Positions 1-6,043 are shown, numbered from the stretch's first letter. The stretch: 7,775 nucleotides of DNA from JAZLIL01 sp045617405 (GCA_045617405.1 JAZLIL010000195.1:1-7775), one strand, 5' to 3'. Translations and numbers: made by a program. The notes: generated from the sequence alone by a model not told the origin.

Positions 1-17
1 AAAAGAAAGAGGATTTG

Positions 18-47
18 TTGACATTGCTACAAATATAGCTATATAAT
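18..47 (+). promoter_or_regulatory. Sigma-A-type promoter for the DUF362 ferredoxin gene
   Basis: A perfect TTGACA -35 box (18-23) and a perfect TATAAT -10 box (42-47) are separated by 18 bp. Transcription should start near position 54, giving an untranslated leader of about 190 nt before the ATG at 243. A 12-bp perfect palindrome, ATATAGCTATAT, lies at 33-44 between the boxes and runs into the -10, so it could be either promoter AT-richness or a binding site. Confidence 0.8.
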
Positions 48-59
48 GCTAAGTAGTAT
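46..59. promoter_or_regulatory. Operator-like imperfect palindrome over the -10/+1 region
   Basis: ATGCTAAGTAGTAT overlaps the end of the -10 box and covers the expected start site. It matches 12 of 14 bases of ATACTACGTAGTAT, the core of the perfect palindrome at 3340-3357 in front of the permease gene. Its own dyad symmetry is 5 of 7 positions. The placement suits a repressor. The identity of any regulator is unknown and no regulator gene is in the window. Confidence 0.45.
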
Positions 60-242
60 ACGGAAACGTGTATATATCACGCGAACAAATTTCCAAAATG
101 TGTAATTTTGTATCGGGGGTGTAATACGTTGCTGTTGGGCAGAGAACTGATTCAGACAATCGTTCATTCCCGTGTCGGGACGAAATGCTTCACTTTTGAA
201 CAGTACGCAGATTTAAACTATGATAAAATAATGGAGGTAATT
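54..242 (+). other. Long untranslated leader of the DUF362 gene
   Basis: About 190 nt separate the inferred start site from the ATG at 243. An in-frame extension starting at a TTG (108) is open, but it has no ribosome binding site and its residues do not look like the family. Small hairpins are visible: CGTG/CACG at 68-82 and TCCCG-TGT-CGGGA at 168-180. I recognise no riboswitch class and see no terminator-antiterminator pair. A second promoter-like pair, TTGAAC (196-201) and TATGAT (219-224) with a 17-bp spacer, could give a very short leader instead. Confidence 0.5.
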
Positions 243-1406
243 ATGGACGGAAAAAGAGCATCGGATGTTTACTACACAAGCTTTAAAGCGACAATGAGTG
301 AGAATCTTCTTCAAAAGCTTCATCGGCTGATGAAGACGGCAGGTTTTGAACAGCTTGATTTCAACGAGAAGTTCACAGCAATCAAGATTCATTTCGGAGA
401 GCTTGGAAACCTCGCATTTTTAAGACCGAATTACGCTAAGGTAGTAGCGGATTATGTCAGGGAGCTCGGCGGAAGACCTTTCCTTACAGACTGCAATACA
501 CTGTACGTCGGAAGCAGAAAAAATGCTCTTGATCATCTTGATACGGCAAATCTTAACGGATTTTCGCCTATGTCGACAGGCTGCCAGATCCTTATTGCCG
601 ACGGACTTAAGGGAACTGATGAGACTCTTGTTCCAATCAATGCACCCTATGTTAAGGAGGCAAAAATCGGTCATGCTATCATGGATGCCGATGTCTTTAT
701 ATCACTGTCACATTTTAAGGGTCATGAGGGAACCGGTTTCGGAGGAGCACTTAAGAACATCGGAATGGGAAGCGGTTCAAGAGCCGGAAAGATGGAGCAG
801 CACTGTGAAGGCAAGCCGAGCGTGGATCATGACAAGTGCGTCGGTTGCGGTGCCTGCTACAAAATCTGTGCACATGCGGCTCCCATAATCGCAGACAAAA
901 AAGCAACAATCGATCATTCTAAGTGTGTCGGCTGCGGAAGGTGCCTTGCCGTCTGCCCGAAGGATGCCATTTCGGCAACATATCACGATGCTTCGAAGAT
1001 GCTCAACTGCAAGATAGCAGAGTACGCTCTTGCTGTTTTGAAGGATCGTCCTTCGTTCCATGTTTCTCTCATCTGTGATGTTTCACCGAACTGCGACTGC
1101 CACAGCGAGAACGATATTCCGATTATTCCCGATGTCGGAATGCTTGCATCATTCGATCCCGTTGCGCTTGACCAGGCTTGCGCAGATCTTTGCAATGCAC
1201 AGCCCGTAGTGCCCGGAAGTATCCTTGATGACAACCTGAAGGCGCATGTTGAACTGCCCGCAGGAATGCATGAGCACCATGTCCATGGGGATGGTGATTT
1301 CGACAGATTTGACTTTACACATCCCGGTATCGAATGGAGAACATGTCTTGAGCACGCCGAGGAGATTGGCATCGGAACAAGGAAGTACAATCTGATTAAG
1401 ATCTGA
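243..1406 (+). CDS. DUF362 domain protein with two [4Fe-4S] ferredoxin motifs
   Basis: This 387-residue protein belongs to the DUF362 family fused to a bacterial ferredoxin domain. The family is common in anaerobes, its substrate is unknown, and a redox or electron-transfer role is inferred. The ATG at 243 is preferred because GGAGG (233-237) sits 5 nt upstream; the longer open frame back to 108 has no such site. DUF362 sequence fills roughly residues 1-190, including a Gly-rich loop around 157-182. Two cluster motifs follow: C199-x2-C202-x2-C205-x3-C209, and C228-x2-C231-x2-C234-x3-C238-Pro. The first lacks the usual proline after its last cysteine. DUF362-like sequence resumes at about 265-325, with extra cysteines at 278, 284 and 286. 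A His/Asp-rich patch (342-360) might bind metal. There is no signal peptide or membrane segment, so it should be cytosolic. It is transcribed alone and converges on the gene at 1489-3096. Confidence 0.85.
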   Translation: MDGKRASDVYYTSFKATMSENLLQKLHRLMKTAGFEQLDFNEKFTAIKIHFGELGNLAFLRPNYAKVVADYVRELGGRPFLTDCNTLYVGSRKNALDHLDTANLNGFSPMSTGCQILIADGLKGTDETLVPINAPYVKEAKIGHAIMDADVFISLSHFKGHEGTGFGGALKNIGMGSGSRAGKMEQHCEGKPSVDHDKCVGCGACYKICAHAAPIIADKKATIDHSKCVGCGRCLAVCPKDAISATYHDASKMLNCKIAEYALAVLKDRPSFHVSLICDVSPNCDCHSENDIPIIPDVGMLASFDPVALDQACADLCNAQPVVPGSILDDNLKAHVELPAGMHEHHVHGDGDFDRFDFTHPGIEWRTCLEHAEEIGIGTRKYNLIKI

Positions 1407-1430
1407 TGAACCGATTATTGATAGTAAGCG

Positions 1431-1460
1431 AAAAATCCCGGTAATTTGATTACCGGGATT
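1431..1460 (-). terminator. Intrinsic terminator for the minus-strand fused spermidine-synthase-like gene
   Basis: A perfect 12-bp stem (1434-1445 with 1449-1460) closes a 3-nt loop. Read on the minus strand it ends in five T residues (complement of 1431-1435), two of them in the stem. On the plus strand no T run follows, so it is oriented to stop the minus-strand gene that ends at 1489. Confidence 0.85.
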
Positions 1461-1488
1461 GAAAGCGGGTAAAAGAACATAAAAAGCG

Positions 1489-3096
1489 TTACAGGTTATT
1501 GAGAAGGCCCTTGAGGCCTTCTTTTTTATAGATGTCCTTGTAATAGGTGACTTCGTCCTTTATGAGCTCGTCAATGACTTTCATGCTCAGAAGCTCGACG
1601 GGGGCTTTGTCATCGGTCATGATGCGGGAACCGGCGCTGTAGCAGGTGATGCCTCCAAGGACTTTGTTCATCATGATAATGAGGTCTTCGTTCTCCTCTA
1701 GTGCGAGGTTCCTCGAGAAGACAGTCATCATGTCTTCGTTGTCCGAAGCAAAGAGCTCACGGTTTGTCGAACCCTTGACGTCGGCAGTTACAACTGTTGA
1801 GAAGACGCTTGAAATGGTGTCCGAAAGATATGAATTGATGCTGTCCTCACCTGAACCGCGCATGTTCATGTTGACGACCATTACGCCGTCTTCCTTCAGA
1901 TGATTCTTTACGAGAGTGAAGAATTCAACCGAGGCCATCTGGAACGGTATGGTTATGTCCTGATAGGCATCGACCATGATGACATCATATGTCTTGTCAA
2001 TGGCGTTCAGATAGGCACGACCGTCGTAGGTGGTAACGGGGACATCCTCGCCAAGCTCAAAGAAGGTTCGCGCAAGGTCTGTGATTTTTTCATCAATCTC
2101 AACGCCTTCAAAGTCGGCGTTATCAAAGTAGCGTCCGCACTGCGTAGCGTAGGTGCCTGTTCCCATGCCCAGAATCAGCACATCAAGCCGGTCCTTTTCA
2201 TGAATTCCGGCCATGAAAGGTGCTGCCATTGCATAGTCGTAGTAGAGCCCGGTCAGACCTTTGTCTTTTAAGTAGACGGACTGAACACCGAAGAGAACAT
2301 TTGTGGAGAGAACAACTTCTTCGGGGTCTTCATATACCTGGAGGTAGTTGTAGACCGATTCACCCTCGAAGGTGAGATCGTCCTGCCAGAATGCAAAGCT
2401 CGTGTCATGGCCAAAAAGGCAGCAGAGCACGAAAATCAGGATGCCTGCCGGAACCTTTTTGGCCTTCCTGAAATTTACCTTGGAACTTACAAAGTAGATA
2501 ATGGCAAGCAGCATCAGAATTCCGCCGAAAATCAGGAATGTAATGCTCGTTCCAACAGCCGGGATGCTAATGAACGTCGGAACAAAAGTTCCGATAATGC
2601 TTCCGATTGTGTTGAAAGCATTCAGCCTTCCGACGATGATGCCGCCTTCATCCATGTTGTCGATGGTGAGCTTGACAAGGGTCGGAGTGACGGTTCCGAG
2701 GAGAAACAGCGGGAAAACGAAGATAATCATGCAGGTTACGAAGCCTGCGATAATCAGGAAGTTTGAATTGACTGCAAAGATCAGAAGACCCGAGATGCCG
2801 AGTATTATATACTTGCCAACGACAGGAATCAGGGCAATCCAGATTGATGCGACGATGATTCTTCCGTAGAGCTTGTCAGGGTTGGGATCCTTGTCGGCAC
2901 TTTTTCCTCCGTAGAGATTTCCGAGCGCCATTGCAATCATTATTGTTCCGATAATAATAGTCCAAACAATCTGAGATGAACTGAAATAGGGCGCCATCAG
3001 CCTGCTTGCACCGAGCTCCACTGCCATTACGCTCATGCCTGAAAAGAATTCGGTGAAGTACAGGTAGAGTCTGTTCTTTAATATCGGTCGTTCCAT
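1489..3096 (-). CDS. Membrane protein fused to a spermidine-synthase-like domain
   Basis: This 535-residue protein has the layout of fused MFS/spermidine synthase proteins. About seven hydrophobic segments occupy residues 10-228, followed by a soluble Rossmann SAM-fold domain. That domain shows motif I GMGTGT (310-315), an acidic ribose-binding strand VEID (332-335), DGR (358-360) and VDAYQD (375-380). A late TDDKAPVE segment (494-501) is also typical of the fused family. Canonical SpeE has a DxxD catalytic pair; here D376 is kept but the second position is Q379, so true aminopropyl transfer is doubtful and the substrate is unknown. The open frame reaches 3273, but the ATG at 3094-3096 has GGGAG (3103-3107) 6 nt upstream and lies 40 nt after a good promoter, while the upstream starts precede that promoter. 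The gene is transcribed alone, divergent from the permease. Confidence 0.85.
   Translation of the reverse strand: MERPILKNRLYLYFTEFFSGMSVMAVELGASRLMAPYFSSSQIVWTIIIGTIMIAMALGNLYGGKSADKDPNPDKLYGRIIVASIWIALIPVVGKYIILGISGLLIFAVNSNFLIIAGFVTCMIIFVFPLFLLGTVTPTLVKLTIDNMDEGGIIVGRLNAFNTIGSIIGTFVPTFISIPAVGTSITFLIFGGILMLLAIIYFVSSKVNFRKAKKVPAGILIFVLCCLFGHDTSFAFWQDDLTFEGESVYNYLQVYEDPEEVVLSTNVLFGVQSVYLKDKGLTGLYYDYAMAAPFMAGIHEKDRLDVLILGMGTGTYATQCGRYFDNADFEGVEIDEKITDLARTFFELGEDVPVTTYDGRAYLNAIDKTYDVIMVDAYQDITIPFQMASVEFFTLVKNHLKEDGVMVVNMNMRGSGEDSINSYLSDTISSVFSTVVTADVKGSTNRELFASDNEDMMTVFSRNLALEENEDLIIMMNKVLGGITCYSAGSRIMTDDKAPVELLSMKVIDELIKDEVTYYKDIYKKEGLKGLLNNL
1502..1527 (+). terminator. Intrinsic terminator for the DUF362 gene, inside the opposing CDS
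   Basis: GAAGGCC (1503-1509) pairs with GGCCTTC (1515-1521) across a 5-nt loop, and A1502 can pair with T1522. Six T residues follow on the plus strand (1522-1527). It is the only good plus-strand terminator downstream of 1406. It falls within the final codons of the convergent gene, where the same bases encode the Lys-Lys-Glu-Gly-Leu-Lys-Gly stretch near its C terminus. Confidence 0.8.
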
Positions 3097-3142
3097 ATGA
3101 TTCTCCCATTCTTGTGCTTTCTGATTGTAAGCATACACGTTT

Positions 3143-3170
3143 ATTATATAGGTTTTCCCTTTAAAATCAA
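3143..3170 (-). promoter_or_regulatory. Promoter for the fused spermidine-synthase-like gene
   Basis: On the minus strand, TTGATT (3165-3170) and a perfect TATAAT (3143-3148) are 16 bp apart. The predicted start near 3136 gives a leader of about 40 nt to the ATG at 3096. This supports that start codon over the upstream open frame. Confidence 0.7.
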
Positions 3171-3180
3171 GAAGTGTTCG

Positions 3181-3262
3181 GCAGAATGACAAAAGGCACC
3201 GGGGCGTCGCCGCGAGTGTTTTGCCAAAGCATCGGTGCAGGAGGTGCTGCAGACGGGACAGC
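3181..3262. other. GC-rich structured block in the divergent spacer
   Basis: Between the two outward promoters lies a stretch much richer in GC than its surroundings (about 65% over 3192-3262 by hand count). GCACCG (3196-3201) can pair with CGGTGC (3233-3238), enclosing smaller possible stems. TGCTG (3245-3249) can pair with CAGCA (3259-3263). On the minus strand the first stem is followed by CTTTTG, a poor terminator. I recognise no RNA family, and the minus-strand frame through it resembles no protein. Its role is unknown. Confidence 0.35.
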
Positions 3263-3307
3263 ATAGTATACATTTTTGCTGATATGAGGAAAAATGGAGG
3301 AAAAGGA

Positions 3308-3336
3308 CTTACAAATCCGCAACTATATGTTATAAT
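3308..3336 (+). promoter_or_regulatory. Promoter for the permease gene
   Basis: CTTACA (3308-3313, four of six consensus bases) and a perfect TATAAT (3331-3336) are 17 bp apart. Expected initiation near 3343 falls inside the palindrome at 3340-3357. The leader is about 30 nt. Confidence 0.65.
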
Positions 3337-3339
3337 CGC

Positions 3340-3357
3340 AAATACTACGTAGTATTT
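3340..3357. promoter_or_regulatory. Perfect 18-bp palindrome, candidate operator
   Basis: The 18 bases centred between 3348 and 3349 are a perfect palindrome with core ATACTACGTAGTAT. It begins 4 bp after the -10 box and covers the predicted transcription start, the classic place for a repressor to block initiation. Its core matches 12 of 14 positions at 46-59 in the DUF362 promoter. A small dimeric regulator is likely, but its family is unknown. Confidence 0.55.
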
Positions 3358-3374
3358 TAGAAAAGGAGAGAAAT

Positions 3375-4646
3375 ATGATTACTGCTGTTGCTATCTTTGT
3401 CCTGATGTATGTGGGGATGCTCGCATTTTCAAAATACCGCGCCTGGTTTGCTGTCGGTGCGGCAGTACTTATGATTGTATTCGGAGTTCTTCCGTTAGCG
3501 TCTGTTCCGTTATCGGTCAACTGGAATGTAATAATGATGATTGCAGGTACAATGGGAATTGTTTCTCTTTTCATTGAAACGGGAATGCCCGCAAGGCTTG
3601 CCGACCTGCTTCTTAAAAAGATGCCGAATGCGTGTATGGCAATTATAGCACTTGCTGTGTTTGCCGGTGTCGTTTCGGCATTTGTTGACAATGTCGCCAC
3701 TGTTCTCATGGTGGCACCCGTCGGACTTGAAATCTGCAAAAAGATGAATTTGAATCCCGTTCCCGTTATCATTTCCATCGCGGTTTCGTCGAACCTCCAG
3801 GGTGCGGCGACTCTTGTCGGTGACACCACAAGCATTCTTCTCGGTGACTATGCGGGAATGACTTTCATGGATTTCATTTTCTGGCACGGGAAGTTCTCCA
3901 TCTTTTGGGCTGTCGAGCTCGGAGCACTCGGTACGGTGCTTATTCTGTGGTTCATCTTCAAAAAGGAAAAAGCACCTGTTGACTGTAATCGCCTGACACC
4001 CGTTTCGAATTATGTTCCCGGAGTAATTCTCCTTGCGGTTGTTATATCACTGATTATTGCTTCGTTCTTTACAATTCCCGTTGTCGATGATTACAAGAAC
4101 GGTCTTATCTGCATAATCTGGCTTGCAATTGCCCTCATTCACAGCGCAGCTTCCGGCAGGGGTTCCGAACTTCTGAAGGTTGTTGCGAAGGAAATGGATT
4201 ACGAGACGATTGCAATGCTTTGCGGATTGTTCATTGTCATTGCAGGTATATCAAATGCAGGCGTCATCGATGCCATCGCAGGCTGGTTCTCGGGAATCGG
4301 GGAAGGAAACGTCTTCCTTCTCTATACGATAATTGTGTTCGGGTCGGTTGCACTCTCGGCGTTTATTGACAATATTCCCTATGTTGCCGCGATGCTTCCC
4401 GTTGTTCAATCAATTGCGGTTAAGCTTGGGATTGATCCGATTGTTTTATACTTCGGTCTTCTTTCGGGAGCAACGCTCGGAGGCAACATTACACCGTTCG
4501 GAGCATCTGCAAATGTTGCAGGAATCGGTATTCTGAGGAAAGCCGGATATGATGTCAAAAACAGTGACTTTTTAAAGATTGGTATTCCGTTTGCAATGAC
4601 TGCCGTTATCATCGGATATCTCTTTATCTGGTTTGTCTGGAAATAA
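3375..4646 (+). CDS. ArsB/NhaD/P-protein-type permease of the ion transporter superfamily
   Basis: This 423-residue polytopic membrane protein has roughly ten hydrophobic segments and almost no soluble domain. It shows the family's two-repeat plan. The first half has SAFVDN (101-106) followed by SSNLQGAATLVGD (138-150); the second has SAFIDN (328-333) followed by GATLGGNITPFGASAN (365-380). These resemble ArsB/NhaD/P-protein members (CitMHS and ArsB-type domains), secondary transporters for anions or Na+/H+ exchange. The usual Gly-Asp-Pro-Pro-Asn-Ile stretch reads Gly-Asp-Thr-Thr-Ser-Ile here (149-154), so the substrate cannot be inferred; arsenite, dicarboxylate and Na+/H+ remain open. AAGGAG (3363-3368) is 6 nt before the ATG. 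No ars regulator, ArsA or reductase gene is nearby. The palindrome over its start site suggests repression. Confidence 0.85.
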   Translation: MITAVAIFVLMYVGMLAFSKYRAWFAVGAAVLMIVFGVLPLASVPLSVNWNVIMMIAGTMGIVSLFIETGMPARLADLLLKKMPNACMAIIALAVFAGVVSAFVDNVATVLMVAPVGLEICKKMNLNPVPVIISIAVSSNLQGAATLVGDTTSILLGDYAGMTFMDFIFWHGKFSIFWAVELGALGTVLILWFIFKKEKAPVDCNRLTPVSNYVPGVILLAVVISLIIASFFTIPVVDDYKNGLICIIWLAIALIHSAASGRGSELLKVVAKEMDYETIAMLCGLFIVIAGISNAGVIDAIAGWFSGIGEGNVFLLYTIIVFGSVALSAFIDNIPYVAAMLPVVQSIAVKLGIDPIVLYFGLLSGATLGGNITPFGASANVAGIGILRKAGYDVKNSDFLKIGIPFAMTAVIIGYLFIWFVWK

Positions 4647-4676
4647 CTTCGTGAAAATGACATGTAAAAGTTTTTT
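4645..4676 (+). terminator. Weak candidate terminator after the permease gene
   Basis: AACTT (4645-4649, starting in the stop codon) can pair with AAGTT (4668-4672). CGTG (4650-4653) can pair with CATG (4661-4664, one G-U pair) with a 3-nt bulge. A T run continues to 4676. The stem is imperfect and AT-rich, so this is tentative, but nothing better follows before the next promoter. Confidence 0.35.
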
Positions 4677-4707
4677 CCTCGAATGTGTGAAAAAAGGCGA
4701 AGCATTT

Positions 4708-4727
4708 CAGTGGGTTTTCGACCACTG
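4708..4727. repeat. Short inverted repeat in the permease/URO-D spacer
   Basis: CAGTGG (4708-4713) and CCACTG (4722-4727) form a perfect 6-bp stem with an 8-nt loop. GCATT (4702-4706) and AATGC (4740-4744) could close an outer stem. No T run follows on either strand, so it is not a standard terminator. The rest of 4677-4777 shows no gene. Confidence 0.4.
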
Positions 4728-4777
4728 CTCTTACACTTGAATGCGATAAAGTGCACGAAAATGGGCGTTTTGCGGAC

Positions 4778-4809
4778 ATTTTGACATGACATGCGGCATA
4801 TGTCAAAAT
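4778..4809. promoter_or_regulatory. Perfect 10-bp inverted repeat upstream of the URO-D gene promoter
   Basis: ATTTTGACAT (4778-4787) and ATGTCAAAAT (4800-4809) are exact inverted copies separated by 12 bp, their centres about two helical turns apart. The repeat is centred some 88 bp before the predicted start site, where an activator could bind. The left arm contains TTGACA (4781-4786) with CAAAAT 17 bp on, so a weak extra promoter is an alternative reading. Confidence 0.45.
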
Positions 4810-4846
4810 TGTGCAAAGAAGGGACGTTTTTTCACAGATAATTCTA

Positions 4847-4875
4847 TTGAATCAAATCTTATTCGCCTTTATAAT
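4847..4875 (+). promoter_or_regulatory. Promoter for the URO-D family gene
   Basis: TTGAAT (4847-4852) and a perfect TATAAT (4870-4875) are separated by the ideal 17 bp. Transcription should start near 4882 with a leader of about 32 nt. Confidence 0.75.
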
Positions 4876-4913
4876 GATTTTTGGAAGGTAAAAAAATAAG
4901 GAGGTAGTTATTT

Positions 4914-5906
4914 ATGTTAACTAAACGTGAAAATCTTCTTGAAACTATCCGTGGCGGCAAGCCCGACAGATTTGTAAAGCAGTATGAAGCTTTCAATCTT
5001 ATTATGGGATCACCTTTCGGTCTCAGAAATCCCGGTCCGAAGCCCGGCGAAATGAACGTTGTTAATGCTTGGGGCGTTACAAGATCCTGGCCCGCAGGAT
5101 TCCCGGGTGCTTTCCCCGTTCACACACCTGACAAGATCGTCATCAAGGACGTTGAGCATTGGAGTGACTACGTAAAGGCTCCTCGTGTTGTTTACGATGC
5201 ACAGGAGTGGGAGCCCTGGATTGCTAAGGCTGAGGCTGTTGACAGGAAAGAGCAGTTTGTTACTCCCGTAGTTATCCCCGGAATCTTCGAGCAGTGCCAT
5301 TATCTTCTTGAGATTCAGAACTGCCTCATGGCATTCTATGAGTATCCCGATGAGATGCATGAGATTATCGACATGATTGCACAGTTCGAGTATGACTATG
5401 CAGTAGAAGTTTGCAAGTACATGAAGCCCGACGCAATCTTCCATCATGATGATTGGGGCACCCAGATTTCAACATTCATTTCACCTGATATGTTCCGTGA
5501 GTTCATCAAGCCCGCATACATGAAGGTTTACGGCTACTACAAGCAGCACGGCGTAGAACTGATTGTCCATCATTCAGATTCTTATGCAGCTACACTTGTT
5601 CCCGACATGATTGACATGGGCATCGACATCTGGCAGGGTGTTATGACCACAAACAACATTCCTGAGCTCATCAAGCAGTACGGTCCCAAGATCACATTCA
5701 TGGGCGGAATTGACAGTGCACAGGTTGATTACGAAGGATGGACACAGGAGAAGGTTAGAGCAGAAGTTCGTCGTGCATGTGACGAGTGCGGTAAGCTTTA
5801 CTTCATTCCTAACGCATCACAGGGTCTTGCAGTATCAACATTCCCCGGCGTTTACGAAGCTCTTGACGCTGAAATCGATGCATACTCAAAGGAAGTTTTC
5901 AAGTAG
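4914..5906 (+). CDS. URO-D fold protein, corrinoid-methyltransferase-like (MtaA/CmuA type)
   Basis: This 330-residue soluble protein belongs to the uroporphyrinogen decarboxylase superfamily, in the branch that includes methylcobamide methyltransferases and O-demethylase components, rather than haem-pathway HemE. Visible landmarks are HHDDW (177-181), HHSDSY (219-224), a DMGIDIW strand (234-240) and GGID (264-267). They fit TIM-barrel strands of this group. MtaA-type enzymes bind zinc through a His-x-Cys pair plus a later Cys. Here the pair reads H220-x-D222 and the late position lies in PNASQG (299-304) without Cys, so zinc chemistry may be altered or use other ligands. The ribosome site TAAGGAGG (4897-4904) lies 9 nt before the ATG and is very strong; with the consensus -10 it suggests high expression. 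No corrinoid protein, activator or haem gene is adjacent. Methyl transfer is inferred, and the substrate is unknown. Confidence 0.85.
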   Translation: MLTKRENLLETIRGGKPDRFVKQYEAFNLIMGSPFGLRNPGPKPGEMNVVNAWGVTRSWPAGFPGAFPVHTPDKIVIKDVEHWSDYVKAPRVVYDAQEWEPWIAKAEAVDRKEQFVTPVVIPGIFEQCHYLLEIQNCLMAFYEYPDEMHEIIDMIAQFEYDYAVEVCKYMKPDAIFHHDDWGTQISTFISPDMFREFIKPAYMKVYGYYKQHGVELIVHHSDSYAATLVPDMIDMGIDIWQGVMTTNNIPELIKQYGPKITFMGGIDSAQVDYEGWTQEKVRAEVRRACDECGKLYFIPNASQGLAVSTFPGVYEALDAEIDAYSKEVFK

Positions 5907-5930
5907 AATTGTGTCAGATAATGATATTTT

Positions 5931-5960
5931 GGGGATCGGCATTTCGCCGGTCCCTTTTTT
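5931..5960 (+). terminator. Intrinsic terminator after the URO-D gene
   Basis: GGGATCGGC (5932-5940) pairs with GCCGGTCCC (5946-5954) through nine pairs including one T-G, with a 5-nt loop, followed by six T residues (5955-5960). It ends the URO-D transcript and separates it from thrS. Confidence 0.9.
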
Positions 5961-6015
5961 ACTTTGACATGAGCAGGCAGCGAAGCGGATTGCGAATATC
6001 AGTGACATATGAGAC

Positions 6016-6043
6016 TTGACAGTCAGTGAAGTAGTGATAGAAT
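6016..6043 (+). promoter_or_regulatory. Promoter for thrS
   Basis: A perfect TTGACA (6016-6021) and TAGAAT (6038-6043) are 16 bp apart. Initiation near 6050 gives a 40-nt leader, which cannot hold a T-box. The remaining bases of the URO-D/thrS spacer show nothing else. Confidence 0.75.

Noticed and set aside
108..242. N-terminal extension of the DUF362 protein from a TTG start
   Set aside because: There is no ribosome binding site before 108, the residues do not resemble the family, and GGAGG lies ideally before the ATG at 243.
3097..3273. 59-residue N-terminal extension of the fused spermidine-synthase-like protein
   Set aside because: It runs upstream of the likely promoter (3143-3170), passes through the GC-rich block, and the ATG at 3096 has its own ribosome site.
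3323..3887. Minus-strand open frames across the permease 5' half
   Set aside because: They overlap the convincing permease frame and its promoter, and the residues look like the reverse of hydrophobic codons.
4406..4816. Minus-strand open frames over the permease end and the following spacer
   Set aside because: No ribosome site, no family resemblance, and they cross the inverted repeat and the end of the permease gene.
4914..5906. HemE (haem-pathway uroporphyrinogen decarboxylase)
   Set aside because: The motifs and length fit the methyltransferase-like branch, and no haem genes are nearby.
5964..5992. TTGACA at 5964-5969 as a further thrS promoter
   Set aside because: No acceptable -10 box lies 16-18 bp downstream; the 6016-6043 pair is clearly better.
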